Below, in pieces: positions 7,354-15,718 of a stretch of DNA of 64,000 bases. Every line of letters starts with the position of its first letter. Within the stretch, counting starts at the first letter, position 1. The stretch is from Streptomyces natalensis ATCC 27448 (GTDB lineage: Bacteria; Actinomycetota; Actinomycetes; Streptomycetales; Streptomycetaceae), in NCBI RefSeq assembly GCF_000935125.1, contig NZ_JRKI01000018.1:62001-126000 (forward strand). Reading direction: 5' to 3'. A model generated the notes under the pieces. That model was given only the letters and a program-made list of their open reading frames with translations. It did not search any database and had not been told where the DNA came from. The position numbers were made by a program, and so were the translations under genes.

Positions 7354-8082
7354 TCAGGCCGCCGCGGGGAGCGCGGGCCGCAGCGGCCAATGGGGATCGA
7401 CCGGCTCGGGGGTGCCGCTGCGGGCGAACCACGCCTCGAGCCCACGGGCCTGCGCGGCGTGCCAGATCGCCTGGCGGGTGTGCAGATCGCCCGGTTGCAG
7501 TCCCTCCAACCGGGCGGCGAAGCGTTGGCCCAGGGCCCGTACGACCCGCAGCGCGGCCACGGCGTCGGCGGCGGCCTCATGGGCGTCGGTCAGCTCGACC
7601 TCGTAGTGGGCGCACAGATCGGTCAGGGTGCGGCGGCCCTTGCGGTAGCGGTCGAGGTGCTTGTCCAGCACCCGGGGATCGAGGACGCACAGCTGATGCG
7701 AGCCCAGCGCGGCGCCCAGCGAGCTGGCGCGATGGCGCTTCAACTCGCGGTCCAGCAGGGTCAGGTCGAACGGGGCGTTCATCACGACCAGGGGGCGGCC
7801 GGCCACCGACTGGGCGGCCAGCGCCCGCGCGAGCTCCTCCAGCACCGGCGCCGGCCAGCGGCCGTGCAGCGCGAGATGGTCGGCGGTCAGACCGTGCACC
7901 GCGGTCGCCGCCTCGGGTATCTCCACGCCGGGATTGATCAGCCAGCGGGTGATCCGCGGGGCGGAGCGCGGGGTCTCCTGGACCACCAGGGCGGCGGAGA
8001 CGATGCGGTCGTGCTCGACATCGATGCCCGTCGTCTCGGTGTCGAAGGCGGCAAGCGGACCGTCGTACCAGGGCGGCATCAT
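7354..8082 (-). CDS. DEDDh 3'-5' exonuclease (DnaQ-like)
   Basis: A 242-residue exonuclease of the DnaQ/epsilon type. The metal-binding residues are visible: D14 and E16 in FDTETTG, D106 in MNAPFDLTLL, and H168 with D173 in AHEAAADA, giving the complete DEDDh set. It probably trims 3' ends in repair or proofreading. No polymerase or UvrC-like domain is attached. The ATG at 8082 is chosen because GAGGAG lies five bases upstream; a second ATG follows at once. It diverges from the DUF4365 gene. Confidence 0.85.
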   Translation of the reverse strand: MMPPWYDGPLAAFDTETTGIDVEHDRIVSAALVVQETPRSAPRITRWLINPGVEIPEAATAVHGLTADHLALHGRWPAPVLEELARALAAQSVAGRPLVVMNAPFDLTLLDRELKRHRASSLGAALGSHQLCVLDPRVLDKHLDRYRKGRRTLTDLCAHYEVELTDAHEAAADAVAALRVVRALGQRFAARLEGLQPGDLHTRQAIWHAAQARGLEAWFARSGTPEPVDPHWPLRPALPAAA

Positions 8083-8275
8083 CCCAACTCCTCGCATCGA
8101 TGGGGCGGATGACGACACGGGCCATCCGAGCTGGTGATACCCGAGCGGACCGGTTCTCGAACCGTCGTTGTTTGACGCCCACTTGACACGGAGACAACCA
8201 CAGGGACGGGCCGCCTCCGGATCCGGCCGCCCGCCAGCCCACGCATCGATCGGCACAGCCCGGAAGGCCCCCGCG

Positions 8276-8833
8276 ATGACACTCGCGCAGCCGGAGCCGG
8301 GCGCTCAGCGGATCACTCCGCAGCGCGGCGCACTCGCCATGACTGCCTGCATGGAGACCCTCCAGGTGGGCTATCTGCACGCGGTCGCCGCCGCCTCCGG
8401 GTGCTCGCTGGCGCAGCCCTTCCCGGACAACGGAATCGACTGGCACGTCAGCCACGCCGCGCCGGACCACACCGTCGACGACGAGGTCACCATCAAGGTG
8501 CAGCTCAAATGCACCTACCAGACCGCCCCCCGCCCACCGGGCCCGACCTTCGCCTTCACCCTCGACAACGACCACCTGGTGAAGCTGGCCCGTACGCCCG
8601 TATCGGTGCACAAGATCCTGGTCGTGATGCTGGTGCCCCGCACCCAGGACGACTGGCTGCACGCCGGCCACGACCGCCTCGAACTGCGCCACTGCTGCTA
8701 CTGGATCAATCTGGCCGGACACCCCGTGACCGGCCGACGCAGGACCACTGTGCGGATTCCGACCACGCGGATCTTCGACGACCGAGCGCTCGTGGAGATC
8801 ATGACGCGGGTCGGGGCGGGAGGGAGACCCTGA
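8276..8833 (+). CDS. DUF4365 protein, predicted PD-(D/E)xK-like nuclease fold
   Basis: A 185-residue protein. The order helix, NGIDWHV (about 55-61), then IKVQLKCT resembles the nuclease core in which an acidic residue is followed by a Q/E-x-K motif; here D57 and QLK are the candidate catalytic residues. From memory DUF4365 proteins belong to this fold group; the nuclease activity is my inference. The ATG at 8276 is chosen over upstream codons because the segment before it is Pro/Arg-rich and unlike a protein start. Its TGA shares one base with the ATG of the next gene (TGATG), so the two products are probably made together. Confidence 0.68.
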   Translation: MTLAQPEPGAQRITPQRGALAMTACMETLQVGYLHAVAAASGCSLAQPFPDNGIDWHVSHAAPDHTVDDEVTIKVQLKCTYQTAPRPPGPTFAFTLDNDHLVKLARTPVSVHKILVVMLVPRTQDDWLHAGHDRLELRHCCYWINLAGHPVTGRRRTTVRIPTTRIFDDRALVEIMTRVGAGGRP

Positions 8834-10026
8834 TGTACCGGCCGACCGATGACCACTATGGGCACGACCACGACCTGCGGCCGCCGGATCCCGCGCAGCT
8901 CGACCCCGGGGTGCTCGCCGCGCTGCTCGCCCGGCACGGCTGGCGGCGCCGGGGCGGGGCCGCCGGCCACTACACCCGGTGGACGCCGCCCGGTGGGGCG
9001 GCCGGCGCCAGCCTGCTGGTGCCGCACGACCGCCGCTTCCCCGACAGCGGCGAGCTGCTCGCCGAGGCGTTGGCGGCGCTGGCGCACAGCGCCGCGCCGT
9101 CGGCCCGCGAGGTGCTGATGGGACTCACGGTGCCCAGCGACGAGGTGCGCTGGGAGCGGGAGATCCCGGACGACGGCTCGGCCGCCGCGCACTGGGTGGC
9201 GCAGGAGCGGCTGCGCGGCGCGGCCCGCTCGATGCTGATGGCCGGGGCCCTGGGGACGTACGCGCGGGCCGGGTATTACGGCGCCCGGCACAAACGGCGG
9301 GCCGAGGGATTTCTGGCCGACGTCCTGGTCGGCCCGGTGTCCGCCGGGAGCCGGCTGGCCGCCTTCGTCCCCGTGCGCGACGGGCGCGGCGCCGTCGCCG
9401 CCCTCCAACGGGCGCTGCACGCGGCCCGCGACGCCACCGACTACCAGCGCGCGACCGGCCGGACGGAAGCCTTCGACGCCGCCGTCGAGCTGGGCGTCTG
9501 CCATGAGCTGGCGCAGGCGCTGATCGCCCTGGTGCGGGACGCGGAGGGGGTGCGCATCGCGGTCGAGTGGTCGCCCGCCGCCGGCACCCCGGCCGGCTTC
9601 GCACCCCGCCCCGAGCCGGTGGAGTTCTCGCCGGGCGATCTGCCCGCGCTCCAGCAGGCCGCCCAGCGCTACGTACGGGACGAGCCCTCGCTGCCGGTGC
9701 GGGTGACCGGCGCGGTCGTCCGGCTGCGGCGGGAGCGGCCGGAGGGGCCCGGAACGGTGCGGCTGCGGGTGATCGCCGGGGCGGATGTGGTGCAGGTGAG
9801 GGCCGCGCTGGGGGAGGAGGACTACCGCATCGCCGGGCACGCCCATCTGGTCGGGTTGCCGATCCAGGTCAGCGGACGGCTGGAGAGCCGGGGCGGGTTC
9901 CGGCGGATCACCGGGGGCCGCGAGGTCACCCCCGTACAGGTCGACGAGGCGGAGCGCGACCGGCTGCTCAAATCGCTCCAGGAGAATCTCGACGTCTTCG
10001 AGGAGGCGTGCGGCGGCGAGGACTGA
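8833..10026 (+). CDS. Unknown protein coupled to DUF4365
   Basis: A 397-residue soluble protein that I cannot assign to a named family. The first 270 residues look alpha/beta. The C-terminal part (about 290-385) alternates short strands around VRVTGAVVRLRRE, TVRLRVIAGADVVQVRA and IQVSGRLESRGGFRRITG. That pattern resembles a small beta-barrel such as an OB fold, which would suit nucleic-acid binding. The ATG overlaps the stop of the DUF4365 gene by one base. No catalytic motif stands out. A partner role to the predicted nuclease is inferred only from the coupling. Confidence 0.65.
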   Translation: MYRPTDDHYGHDHDLRPPDPAQLDPGVLAALLARHGWRRRGGAAGHYTRWTPPGGAAGASLLVPHDRRFPDSGELLAEALAALAHSAAPSAREVLMGLTVPSDEVRWEREIPDDGSAAAHWVAQERLRGAARSMLMAGALGTYARAGYYGARHKRRAEGFLADVLVGPVSAGSRLAAFVPVRDGRGAVAALQRALHAARDATDYQRATGRTEAFDAAVELGVCHELAQALIALVRDAEGVRIAVEWSPAAGTPAGFAPRPEPVEFSPGDLPALQQAAQRYVRDEPSLPVRVTGAVVRLRRERPEGPGTVRLRVIAGADVVQVRAALGEEDYRIAGHAHLVGLPIQVSGRLESRGGFRRITGGREVTPVQVDEAERDRLLKSLQENLDVFEEACGGED

Positions 10027-10051
10027 ACCGGGAGGAGGGGCGAACAGGGAG

Positions 10052-10079
10052 GACGAGTGAACAGGGACGAGTGAACAGG
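10052..10079. repeat. Tandem duplication, 2 x 14 bp, in a purine-rich tract
   Basis: GACGAGTGAACAGG occurs twice in tandem (10052-10065 and 10066-10079) within a purine-rich tract (10027-10117) that holds further looser copies (GGAGGAGCGAGCAGG). The tract separates the unknown gene from thrS. Beyond it, TACGAT at 10167-10172 may be the thrS -10. Confidence 0.75.
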
Positions 10080-10224
10080 GGGAGGAGCGAGCAGGGGAGG
10101 ACGCGTGAAAAGGGAGGTTGTCCACAGGCACCGGAATCCGTTTCGCGGTCGGGTCGGGTGGCTCGGTACGATTCGCCTGCGCAGCAATCGCTGACGTGAA
10201 AGAGACATGAGTCAGGAGAGACCG

Positions 10225-12207
10225 GTGTCAGACGTCCGTGTGACCGTCCAACGCGATTCCGAGCGGGAAGAACGCGTGGTGACCACGGGCACTACGGCCG
10301 CCGACCTCTTCCAGGGCGAGCGCAGCATCGTCGCCGCACGGGTGGCCGGGGAGCTGAAGGACCTGGCCTACGAGATCGCCGACGGCGACGAGGTCGAGCC
10401 GGTCGAGATCACCTCCGACGACGGTCTGAACATCCTGCGGCACTCCACCGCGCATGTGATGGCGCAGGCCGTGCAGGAGCTGTTCCCGGAGGCGAAGCTG
10501 GGCATCGGCCCGCCCATCAAGGACGGCTTCTACTACGACTTCGACGTCGAGACTCCCTTCCACCCGGACGATCTCAAGCGCATCGAGAAGAAGATGCAGG
10601 AGATCCAGAAGCGCGGGCAGAAGTTCGCGCGCCGGGCCGTCAGCGACGACGCCGCCCGCGAGGAGCTGGCCGACGAGCCGTACAAGCTGGAGCTGATCGG
10701 CCTCAAGGGCTCCGCGGCGGACGCCGCCGAGGGCGCCTCCGCCGAGGTCGGCGCCGGGCAGCTGACCATCTACGACAACCTCGACGCCAAGACCGGCGAG
10801 CTGTGCTGGAAGGACCTGTGCCGCGGTCCCCACCTGCCCAGCACCCGGGTGATCCCCGCCTTCAAGCTGATGCGCTCGGCCGCCGCCTACTGGCGCGGCA
10901 GCGAGAAGAACAAGCAGCTCCAGCGCATCTACGGCACCGCCTGGCCGACCAAGGACGAGCTCAAGGCGTATCTGGAGTTCCTCGCCGAGGCCGAGAAGCG
11001 CGACCACCGCAAGCTGGGTGCGGAGCTGGACCTGTTCTCCTTCCCGGACGAGCTGGGCCCCGGCCTCGCGGTCTTCCACCCCAAGGGCGGCGTGGTCCGC
11101 AAGGTGATGGAGGACTACGCGCGCCGCCGGCACGAGGACGCGGGCTACGAGTTCGTGAACACCCCGCACATCACGAAGCAGGGGCTCTTCGAGACCTCCG
11201 GGCATCTGCCGCACTACGGCGAGGCCATGTTCCCGCCGATCGAGTTCGACGGGCAGAACTACCGCCTCAAGGCGATGAACTGCCCCATGCACAACCTGAT
11301 CTTCAAGTCGCGCGGCCGGTCCTACCGTGAACTGCCGCTGCGTCTCTTCGAGTTCGGCACGGTCTACCGCTACGAGAAGTCCGGCGTGGTGCACGGTCTG
11401 ACCCGCTCGCGCGGCTTCACCCAGGACGACTCGCACATCTACTGCTCCAAGGAGCAGATGCCCCAGGAGCTCGACACGCTCCTGACCTTCGTGCTCGACC
11501 TGCTGCGCGACTACGGCCTGACCGACTTCGAGCTGGAGCTGTCCACCCGCGACCCCGACTCGGACAAGTTCATCGGCTCGGACGAGGACTGGGCGGAGGC
11601 CACCGAGGCGCTGCGCCAGGCGGCCGAGAAGCAGGGCCTTCCGCTGGTCCCGGACCCGGGCGGCGCCGCGTACTACGGCCCGAAGATCTCGGTGCAGGCG
11701 AAGGACGCGATCGGGCGGTCCTGGCAGATGTCGACCCTCCAGGTCGACTTCAACCAGCCCAAGCGGTTCGGCCTGGAGTACACCGCGGCGGACGGTTCCA
11801 AGCAGCAGCCGGTCATGCTGCACCGCGCGCTGTTCGGTTCGATCGAGCGGTTCTTCGGCGTGCTGCTGGAGCACTACGCGGGCGCGTTCCCGGCGTGGCT
11901 GGCCCCGGTGCAGGCGATCGGCATCCCGATCGGCGATGCGCACGTTCCGTACCTGGAGGAGTTCGCCCGGCAGGCGAGGGCCAAGGGGCTGCGGGTCGAG
12001 GTGGACGCGTCGTCGGACCGGATGCAGAAGAAGATCCGCAACGCCCAGAAGAGCAAGGTCCCGTTCATGATCCTCGCCGGTGATGAGGACATGGCGGCCG
12101 GTGCGGTGTCCTTCCGCTACCGCGACGGGTCGCAGAAGAACGGCATCCCGCGCGACGAGGCGATCGCCGAGATCCTGGACATCGTGGAGCGCCGCGTCCA
12201 GGTGTGA
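10225..12207 (+). CDS. thrS: Threonyl-tRNA synthetase
   Basis: Charges tRNA-Thr with threonine. The 660-residue protein has the full class II domain order: TGS domain (about 1-62), the second additional editing domain with the HxxxH motif HSTAHV (about 73-78), the catalytic core with [11 protein letters not shown], the zinc-site NCPMHN and motif 2 [15 protein letters not shown], and the C-terminal anticodon domain. The GTG at 10225 is preferred over the in-frame ATG at 10207, because CAGGAGAG at 10213-10220 is an ideal ribosome binding site for it and the length then fits the family. No T-box leader was seen. A strong terminator follows. Confidence 0.97.
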   Translation: MSDVRVTVQRDSEREERVVTTGTTAADLFQGERSIVAARVAGELKDLAYEIADGDEVEPVEITSDDGLNILRHSTAHVMAQAVQELFPEAKLGIGPPIKDGFYYDFDVETPFHPDDLKRIEKKMQEIQKRGQKFARRAVSDDAAREELADEPYKLELIGLKGSAADAAEGASAEVGAGQLTIYDNLDAKTGELCWKDLCRGPHLPSTRVIPAFKLMRSAAAYWRGSEKNKQLQRIYGTAWPTKDELKAYLEFLAEAEKRDHRKLGAELDLFSFPDELGPGLAVFHPKGGVVRKVMEDYARRRHEDAGYEFVNTPHITKQGLFETSGHLPHYGEAMFPPIEFDGQNYRLKAMNCPMHNLIFKSRGRSYRELPLRLFEFGTVYRYEKSGVVHGLTRSRGFTQDDSHIYCSKEQMPQELDTLLTFVLDLLRDYGLTDFELELSTRDPDSDKFIGSDEDWAEATEALRQAAEKQGLPLVPDPGGAAYYGPKISVQAKDAIGRSWQMSTLQVDFNQPKRFGLEYTAADGSKQQPVMLHRALFGSIERFFGVLLEHYAGAFPAWLAPVQAIGIPIGDAHVPYLEEFARQARAKGLRVEVDASSDRMQKKIRNAQKSKVPFMILAGDEDMAAGAVSFRYRDGSQKNGIPRDEAIAEILDIVERRVQV

Positions 12208-12228
12208 CGCCCGCCCTGACCGGTGCAA

Positions 12229-12269
12229 GGCCCCGGGGAGCCGCCCGCTCCCCGGGGCCGCCCGTTTTT
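12229..12269 (+). terminator. Intrinsic terminator of thrS
   Basis: A perfect 12-bp stem (12229-12240 with 12248-12259, GGCCCCGGGGAG) and a 7-base loop are followed after four bases by TTTTT at 12265-12269. Confidence 0.88.
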
Positions 12270-12298
12270 CAGGTGTCCCCGTTTTTTCAGGTGTCCCC
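12264..12298. repeat. Tandem duplication, 17/18 bp, across a stop codon
   Basis: GTTTTTCAGGTGTCCCC at 12264-12280 is repeated with one extra T at 12281-12298. The second copy holds the last codons and TGA of the minus-strand channel gene. The first copy also supplies the T-tract of the thrS terminator. Confidence 0.85.
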
Positions 12299-12928
12299 GT
12301 CCTGCCGGAAGCGCCGCACCAGCCAGGACGAGAACGAGCCGACCACCGCGCCGACCAGGGCTACCCCGGCGAACATCAGGCCCGCCCCGATCACCCGGCC
12401 GCGCGGGGTGACGGGGGTGGCGTCGCCGTAGCCCGTGGTCGTCAGGGTGGAGGCGGCCCACCAGACCGCATCGCCGAAGGTGCGGATATCGGCGTGCGGG
12501 GCGTGATGTTCGTCGTGGTAGACGGCGAGGGCGGCCGCATACCCCAGCAGGAGGGCCGTGAGGCCGGTGTAGGTCATCACCCGCGCTTCGAGCGCGAGCC
12601 GCGGATGGTCGCGGCGGCGCTGCACCCGGTCGTAGGTGTCGATCATCCGCAGCGGCCGCAGCAGGGGCAGGACGGTCACCACCAGGTCCAGCCAGTGCCG
12701 GCGCACAAAGCGCAGCCGATGGTCGCTGAGCAGCAGCCGGGCCAGATAGTCGGCGATGAACGCGGCCCAGGTCACGGCGGTGACGACGGCCCAGAAGGCA
12801 TGCCAGGTGGGAGAGAGGCCGGGGACCAGGACGCGGACGGAATAGGCGGCGAGGAAGAGCAGGGAGGCGGCGAAGAGACCGGGCTCGGCGGCGCGCTCCC
12901 ACTGGTGCAGCCGCTGTCGTCTGTCCAC
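12287..12928 (-). CDS. Potassium channel-like membrane protein
   Basis: A 213-residue protein resembling a minimal voltage-gated-type channel: hydrophobic segments at about 17-37, 43-63, 79-92 and 119-137, a pore helix, the selectivity filter TTTGYGD (about 163-169), and a last helix at about 177-200. There is no cytoplasmic nucleotide-binding or RCK domain. The segment corresponding to S4 (RPLRMIDTYDRVQRRR) is arginine-rich but irregular, so voltage sensing is uncertain. The GTG at 12928 is a tentative start; the frame stays open to 12994, which would run into the promoter of the divergent HIT gene. Confidence 0.8.
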   Translation of the reverse strand: MDRRQRLHQWERAAEPGLFAASLLFLAAYSVRVLVPGLSPTWHAFWAVVTAVTWAAFIADYLARLLLSDHRLRFVRRHWLDLVVTVLPLLRPLRMIDTYDRVQRRRDHPRLALEARVMTYTGLTALLLGYAAALAVYHDEHHAPHADIRTFGDAVWWAASTLTTTGYGDATPVTPRGRVIGAGLMFAGVALVGAVVGSFSSWLVRRFRQDGDT

Positions 12929-12994
12929 CGCTTCAGCATCGCCGAGCGCCCGGTGACCTCCGCCCCAGCGACACGCTGCCAAGGGGCGACGCAA

Positions 12995-13000
12995 TATGCT
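12995..13000 (+). promoter_or_regulatory. -10 hexamer of a likely leaderless promoter (HIT gene)
   Basis: TATGCT lies 7 bases before the ATG at 13008, with no ribosome binding site in the gap. Confidence 0.45.
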
Positions 13001-13007
13001 GGCCCGT

Positions 13008-13553
13008 ATGACAAGCGAGCCGGAACAGCAGATCGGAGTCGGGACCCAGGACGCCTTCCAGCGCCTGTGGACGCCCCACCGGATGGCCTACATCCAGGGT
13101 GAGAACAAGCCGAGCGGCCCCGGGGCCGACGACGGCTGCCCGTTCTGCTCGATCCCCGAGAAGTCCGACGAGGACGGTCTGGTGATCGCCCGCGGTGAGC
13201 ATGTCTATGCGGTGCTGAATCTGTATCCGTACAACGGCGGGCATCTGATGGTGGTGCCGTTCCGGCACGTCGCGGACTACACCGAGCTGGACGAGGCGGA
13301 GACCGCGGAGCTCGCGGAGTTCACCAAGCGGGCGATGCGGGCGCTGCGCACGGCGTCCGGGGCGCACGGTTTCAACATCGGGATGAACCAGGGGGGCGTC
13401 GCCGGGGCCGGGATCGCGGCGCATCTGCACCAGCATGTCGTGCCGCGCTGGGGCGGTGACACCAACTTCATGCCGGTGGTCGGGCACACCAAGGTGCTGC
13501 CCCAACTCCTCGCGGACACCCGGGCGATGCTGGCGGCGGCCTGGCCCGTGTAG
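13008..13553 (+). CDS. HIT-family nucleotide hydrolase or Ap4A phosphorylase
   Basis: A 181-residue histidine-triad protein. The catalytic motif HLHQHVVPR (His at 139, 141 and 143) is intact, and C44/C47 in CPFC probably bind zinc with a later His, as in Fhit/AP4A-type relatives. It hydrolyses or phosphorolyses nucleotide-linked substrates such as diadenosine polyphosphates; the exact substrate is not readable. Actinobacterial Ap4A phosphorylases are the closest known group. The ATG at 13008 is favoured by the TANNNT seven bases upstream; an in-frame ATG at 12996 would lie inside that hexamer. In many streptomycetes this gene sits just upstream of the PIM lipid genes. Confidence 0.85.
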   Translation: MTSEPEQQIGVGTQDAFQRLWTPHRMAYIQGENKPSGPGADDGCPFCSIPEKSDEDGLVIARGEHVYAVLNLYPYNGGHLMVVPFRHVADYTELDEAETAELAEFTKRAMRALRTASGAHGFNIGMNQGGVAGAGIAAHLHQHVVPRWGGDTNFMPVVGHTKVLPQLLADTRAMLAAAWPV

Positions 13554-13705
13554 CGGACGGGCGGACGGTTGCTCCGGGCGATGGGCGGCGGGCGACCTGG
13601 CCGGGCGATGGGCAGGCATCGGATGCCGGGCGTCCGGAGTAACGACACGATCCCGGAAGAATCGGGCATATCGCCTCAAATTCGGATGGTTGCCACTCTA
13701 ATAGT

Positions 13706-14488
13706 GTGGTGACCTCTCTGGATCGTCGCTCCGTGCTGCGCACCACCACCTCGGCCGCTGCAGCCGGTGCGCTCGCCGCGGGCTGCGCCCCGGGCCGTAC
13801 GGACCGGACCGTACGGGACGCTGCCGTGCCGCGCCCCGGCGCCCGGACCCCGGTGCACGCCACCCGGCCGCCCACCAGGGTCCCCGGCCGCCCCGTACAG
13901 CTCGACCACGGGCCCCGGGACGGCCGGGCGGTCGCGCTGACCTTCCACGGCCGGGGCGATGCCCGCCTGGCCAGGGCTCTGCTGGGCGAGGCCGAACGGG
14001 CCGGCGCCCGGGTGACCGTCCTCGCGGTCGGCGACTGGCTCGACGAGCGGCCCGAGATGGCCCGCCGGATCCTCGACGGCGGTCATGAGCTGGGCAATCA
14101 CACCATGCACCACCGCAATATCTGCGCGCTGCCGCAGGCCGCGGCGTATGCGGAGATCGCCGGGTGCGCGGACCGGCTGCGGCGGCTGACGGGCAGCATC
14201 GGCAGCTGGTTCCGGCCCTCGCAGGCTCGCCGGGCCACCGACCTGGTCACCCGCCTGGCGCGCCGGGCCGGCTATCCGCACGTCCTGTCCTACGACCTGG
14301 ACTCCCTCGACTCCACCGACCCCGGCGCCCCGGCCGTCCGGCGCACCGTTCTGGACGGCATCGGGCCGGGTTCGGTGGTGAGCCTCCACCTCGGGCACGC
14401 CGGCACGGTGGCCGCGCTACCCCCGATCCTCGACGGACTCCGCCGGCGCGGGCTGCGCGCGGTGACGACAACGGAGCTAATGACCTGA
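13706..14488 (+). CDS. NodB-like polysaccharide deacetylase lipoprotein, degenerate active site
   Basis: A 260-residue exported protein. DRRSVLR followed by an Ala-rich stretch and LAAGC (lipobox cysteine 27) indicates a twin-arginine lipoprotein signal. The NodB fold is recognisable from TFHGRGD (79-85), the metal motif NHTMHH (131-136), and WFRPSQ. Motif 1, normally TFDDG, has lost both aspartates, and the final LHLGH differs from the usual catalytic LHD. It may therefore bind glycans or metal without deacetylating. The GTG at 13706 follows CACTCT by 6 bases, another possible leaderless start. It overlaps the next lipoprotein gene by one base. Confidence 0.75.
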   Translation: MVTSLDRRSVLRTTTSAAAAGALAAGCAPGRTDRTVRDAAVPRPGARTPVHATRPPTRVPGRPVQLDHGPRDGRAVALTFHGRGDARLARALLGEAERAGARVTVLAVGDWLDERPEMARRILDGGHELGNHTMHHRNICALPQAAAYAEIAGCADRLRRLTGSIGSWFRPSQARRATDLVTRLARRAGYPHVLSYDLDSLDSTDPGAPAVRRTVLDGIGPGSVVSLHLGHAGTVAALPPILDGLRRRGLRAVTTTELMT

Positions 14489-15690
14489 TGGCTGACCGGA
14501 ACCGTACCCCCGCCCGTAGATCCCCCCGCCCCGGCCGCCGTACCGCACCGCTCGCCCTGGTCTGTGTCCTGCTGGCGGCGGGCTGTTCCGGCGGCGACAC
14601 CCGGGCCGCCCAGTCCGGCCCGCGCCCCGCGCGCCCTTCGGCCGCCCGCGCGGCCGGACCGGGGCTGCCCGGGATGCCGCCGCTGGTGGACACGAGGGAT
14701 CTGTACGCCGCGGACCGGCCCAACCGGCTGGCGCCGCAGGTACGCGACTTTCCCTCGCGGGTCTACGTCCCCAACACCGGCTCCGACTCGGTCAGCGTCA
14801 TCGACCCCAAGACCTACAAGGTGATCGAGACGATCCCGGTGGGGGTGCAGCCGCAGCACGTCGTGCCGTCATGGGACCTGAAGACGCTGTGGGTCAACAA
14901 CAACCGCGGGCACGACCTCACCCCGATCGACCCGGCCACCGGGAAGGCCGGAAAGCCCGTCAAGGTCCATGACCCGTACAACCTCTACTTCACGCCCAAC
15001 GGGAAGTACGCGATCGTGATGGCCTCGATGGACCGTCAGCTGGTCTTCCGCGATCCGCACACCATGGCCATCCGCAAGACGCTGCCGGTCAGCTGCGGGG
15101 GCGTCAATCACGCCGACTTCTCGCCGGACGGGCGGTATTTCATCGTTTCCTGCGAGTTCTCCGGTGAACTGCTCAAGGTGGACACCGAGAAGATGAAGGT
15201 GATCGGCCAGGAGAAGCTGCCGTTCGAGGGGGCGATGCCGCAGGACGTGAAGATCTCGCCGAACGGCAGGACCTGGTACATCGCCGACATGATGGCCGAC
15301 GGGGTGTGGGTCCTGGACGGCGACCGCTTCACCACACCGCGGCTGCTGCCCACGGGCAAGGGCACCCACGGGCTCTACGTCAGCCGTGACTCCAAGAAGA
15401 TGTACATCTCCAACCGGGGTGAGGGCTCCATCTCGCTGCTCGACTTCGCGACCGGGGACCTCGTGGGGAAATGGCACATCCCCGGGGGCGGCAGCCCGGA
15501 CATGGGCGGGGTGTCGGCGGACGGCAAGGTGCTGTGGCTGTCGGGGCGCTACAACTCCGAGGTCTACGCCCTGGACACCCGTACCGGCAGAACACTCGCC
15601 AAGATCCCCGTGGGCCAGGGGCCGCACGGGCTCGCGGTCTATCCGCAGCCGGGTCGGTACTCACTGGGCCACACGGGGATCTTCCGCTAG
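14488..15690 (+). CDS. YVTN-type beta-propeller lipoprotein
   Basis: A 400-residue secreted protein: a basic N-terminus, a hydrophobic signal, and a lipobox LLAAGC (cysteine about 33). About seven propeller blades follow, with repeats such as RVYVPNTGSDSVSVIDPKTYKV, FSPDGRYFIVSCEFSGELLKV and KMYISNRGEGSISLLD. Such propellers are ligand or protein scaffolds on the cell surface. The ATG shares one base with the stop of the NodB-like gene (TGATG), so the two surface lipoproteins are probably co-translated and may act together on the envelope. No enzymatic motif was found. Confidence 0.82.
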   Translation: MADRNRTPARRSPRPGRRTAPLALVCVLLAAGCSGGDTRAAQSGPRPARPSAARAAGPGLPGMPPLVDTRDLYAADRPNRLAPQVRDFPSRVYVPNTGSDSVSVIDPKTYKVIETIPVGVQPQHVVPSWDLKTLWVNNNRGHDLTPIDPATGKAGKPVKVHDPYNLYFTPNGKYAIVMASMDRQLVFRDPHTMAIRKTLPVSCGGVNHADFSPDGRYFIVSCEFSGELLKVDTEKMKVIGQEKLPFEGAMPQDVKISPNGRTWYIADMMADGVWVLDGDRFTTPRLLPTGKGTHGLYVSRDSKKMYISNRGEGSISLLDFATGDLVGKWHIPGGGSPDMGGVSADGKVLWLSGRYNSEVYALDTRTGRTLAKIPVGQGPHGLAVYPQPGRYSLGHTGIFR

Positions 15691-15718
15691 GCGGCCGGGA
15701 GTTCGGTGAACTCCCGGC

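Noticed and set aside
10118..10126. TTGTCCACA, a match to the streptomycete DnaA-box form
   Set aside because: A single box with no dnaA, dnaN or gyrB nearby and no cluster of boxes. oriC needs many. It is probably chance.
10027..10224. A T-box riboswitch upstream of thrS
   Set aside because: No specifier loop, T-box consensus or terminator/antiterminator pair was found; only purine-rich repeats and a likely promoter.
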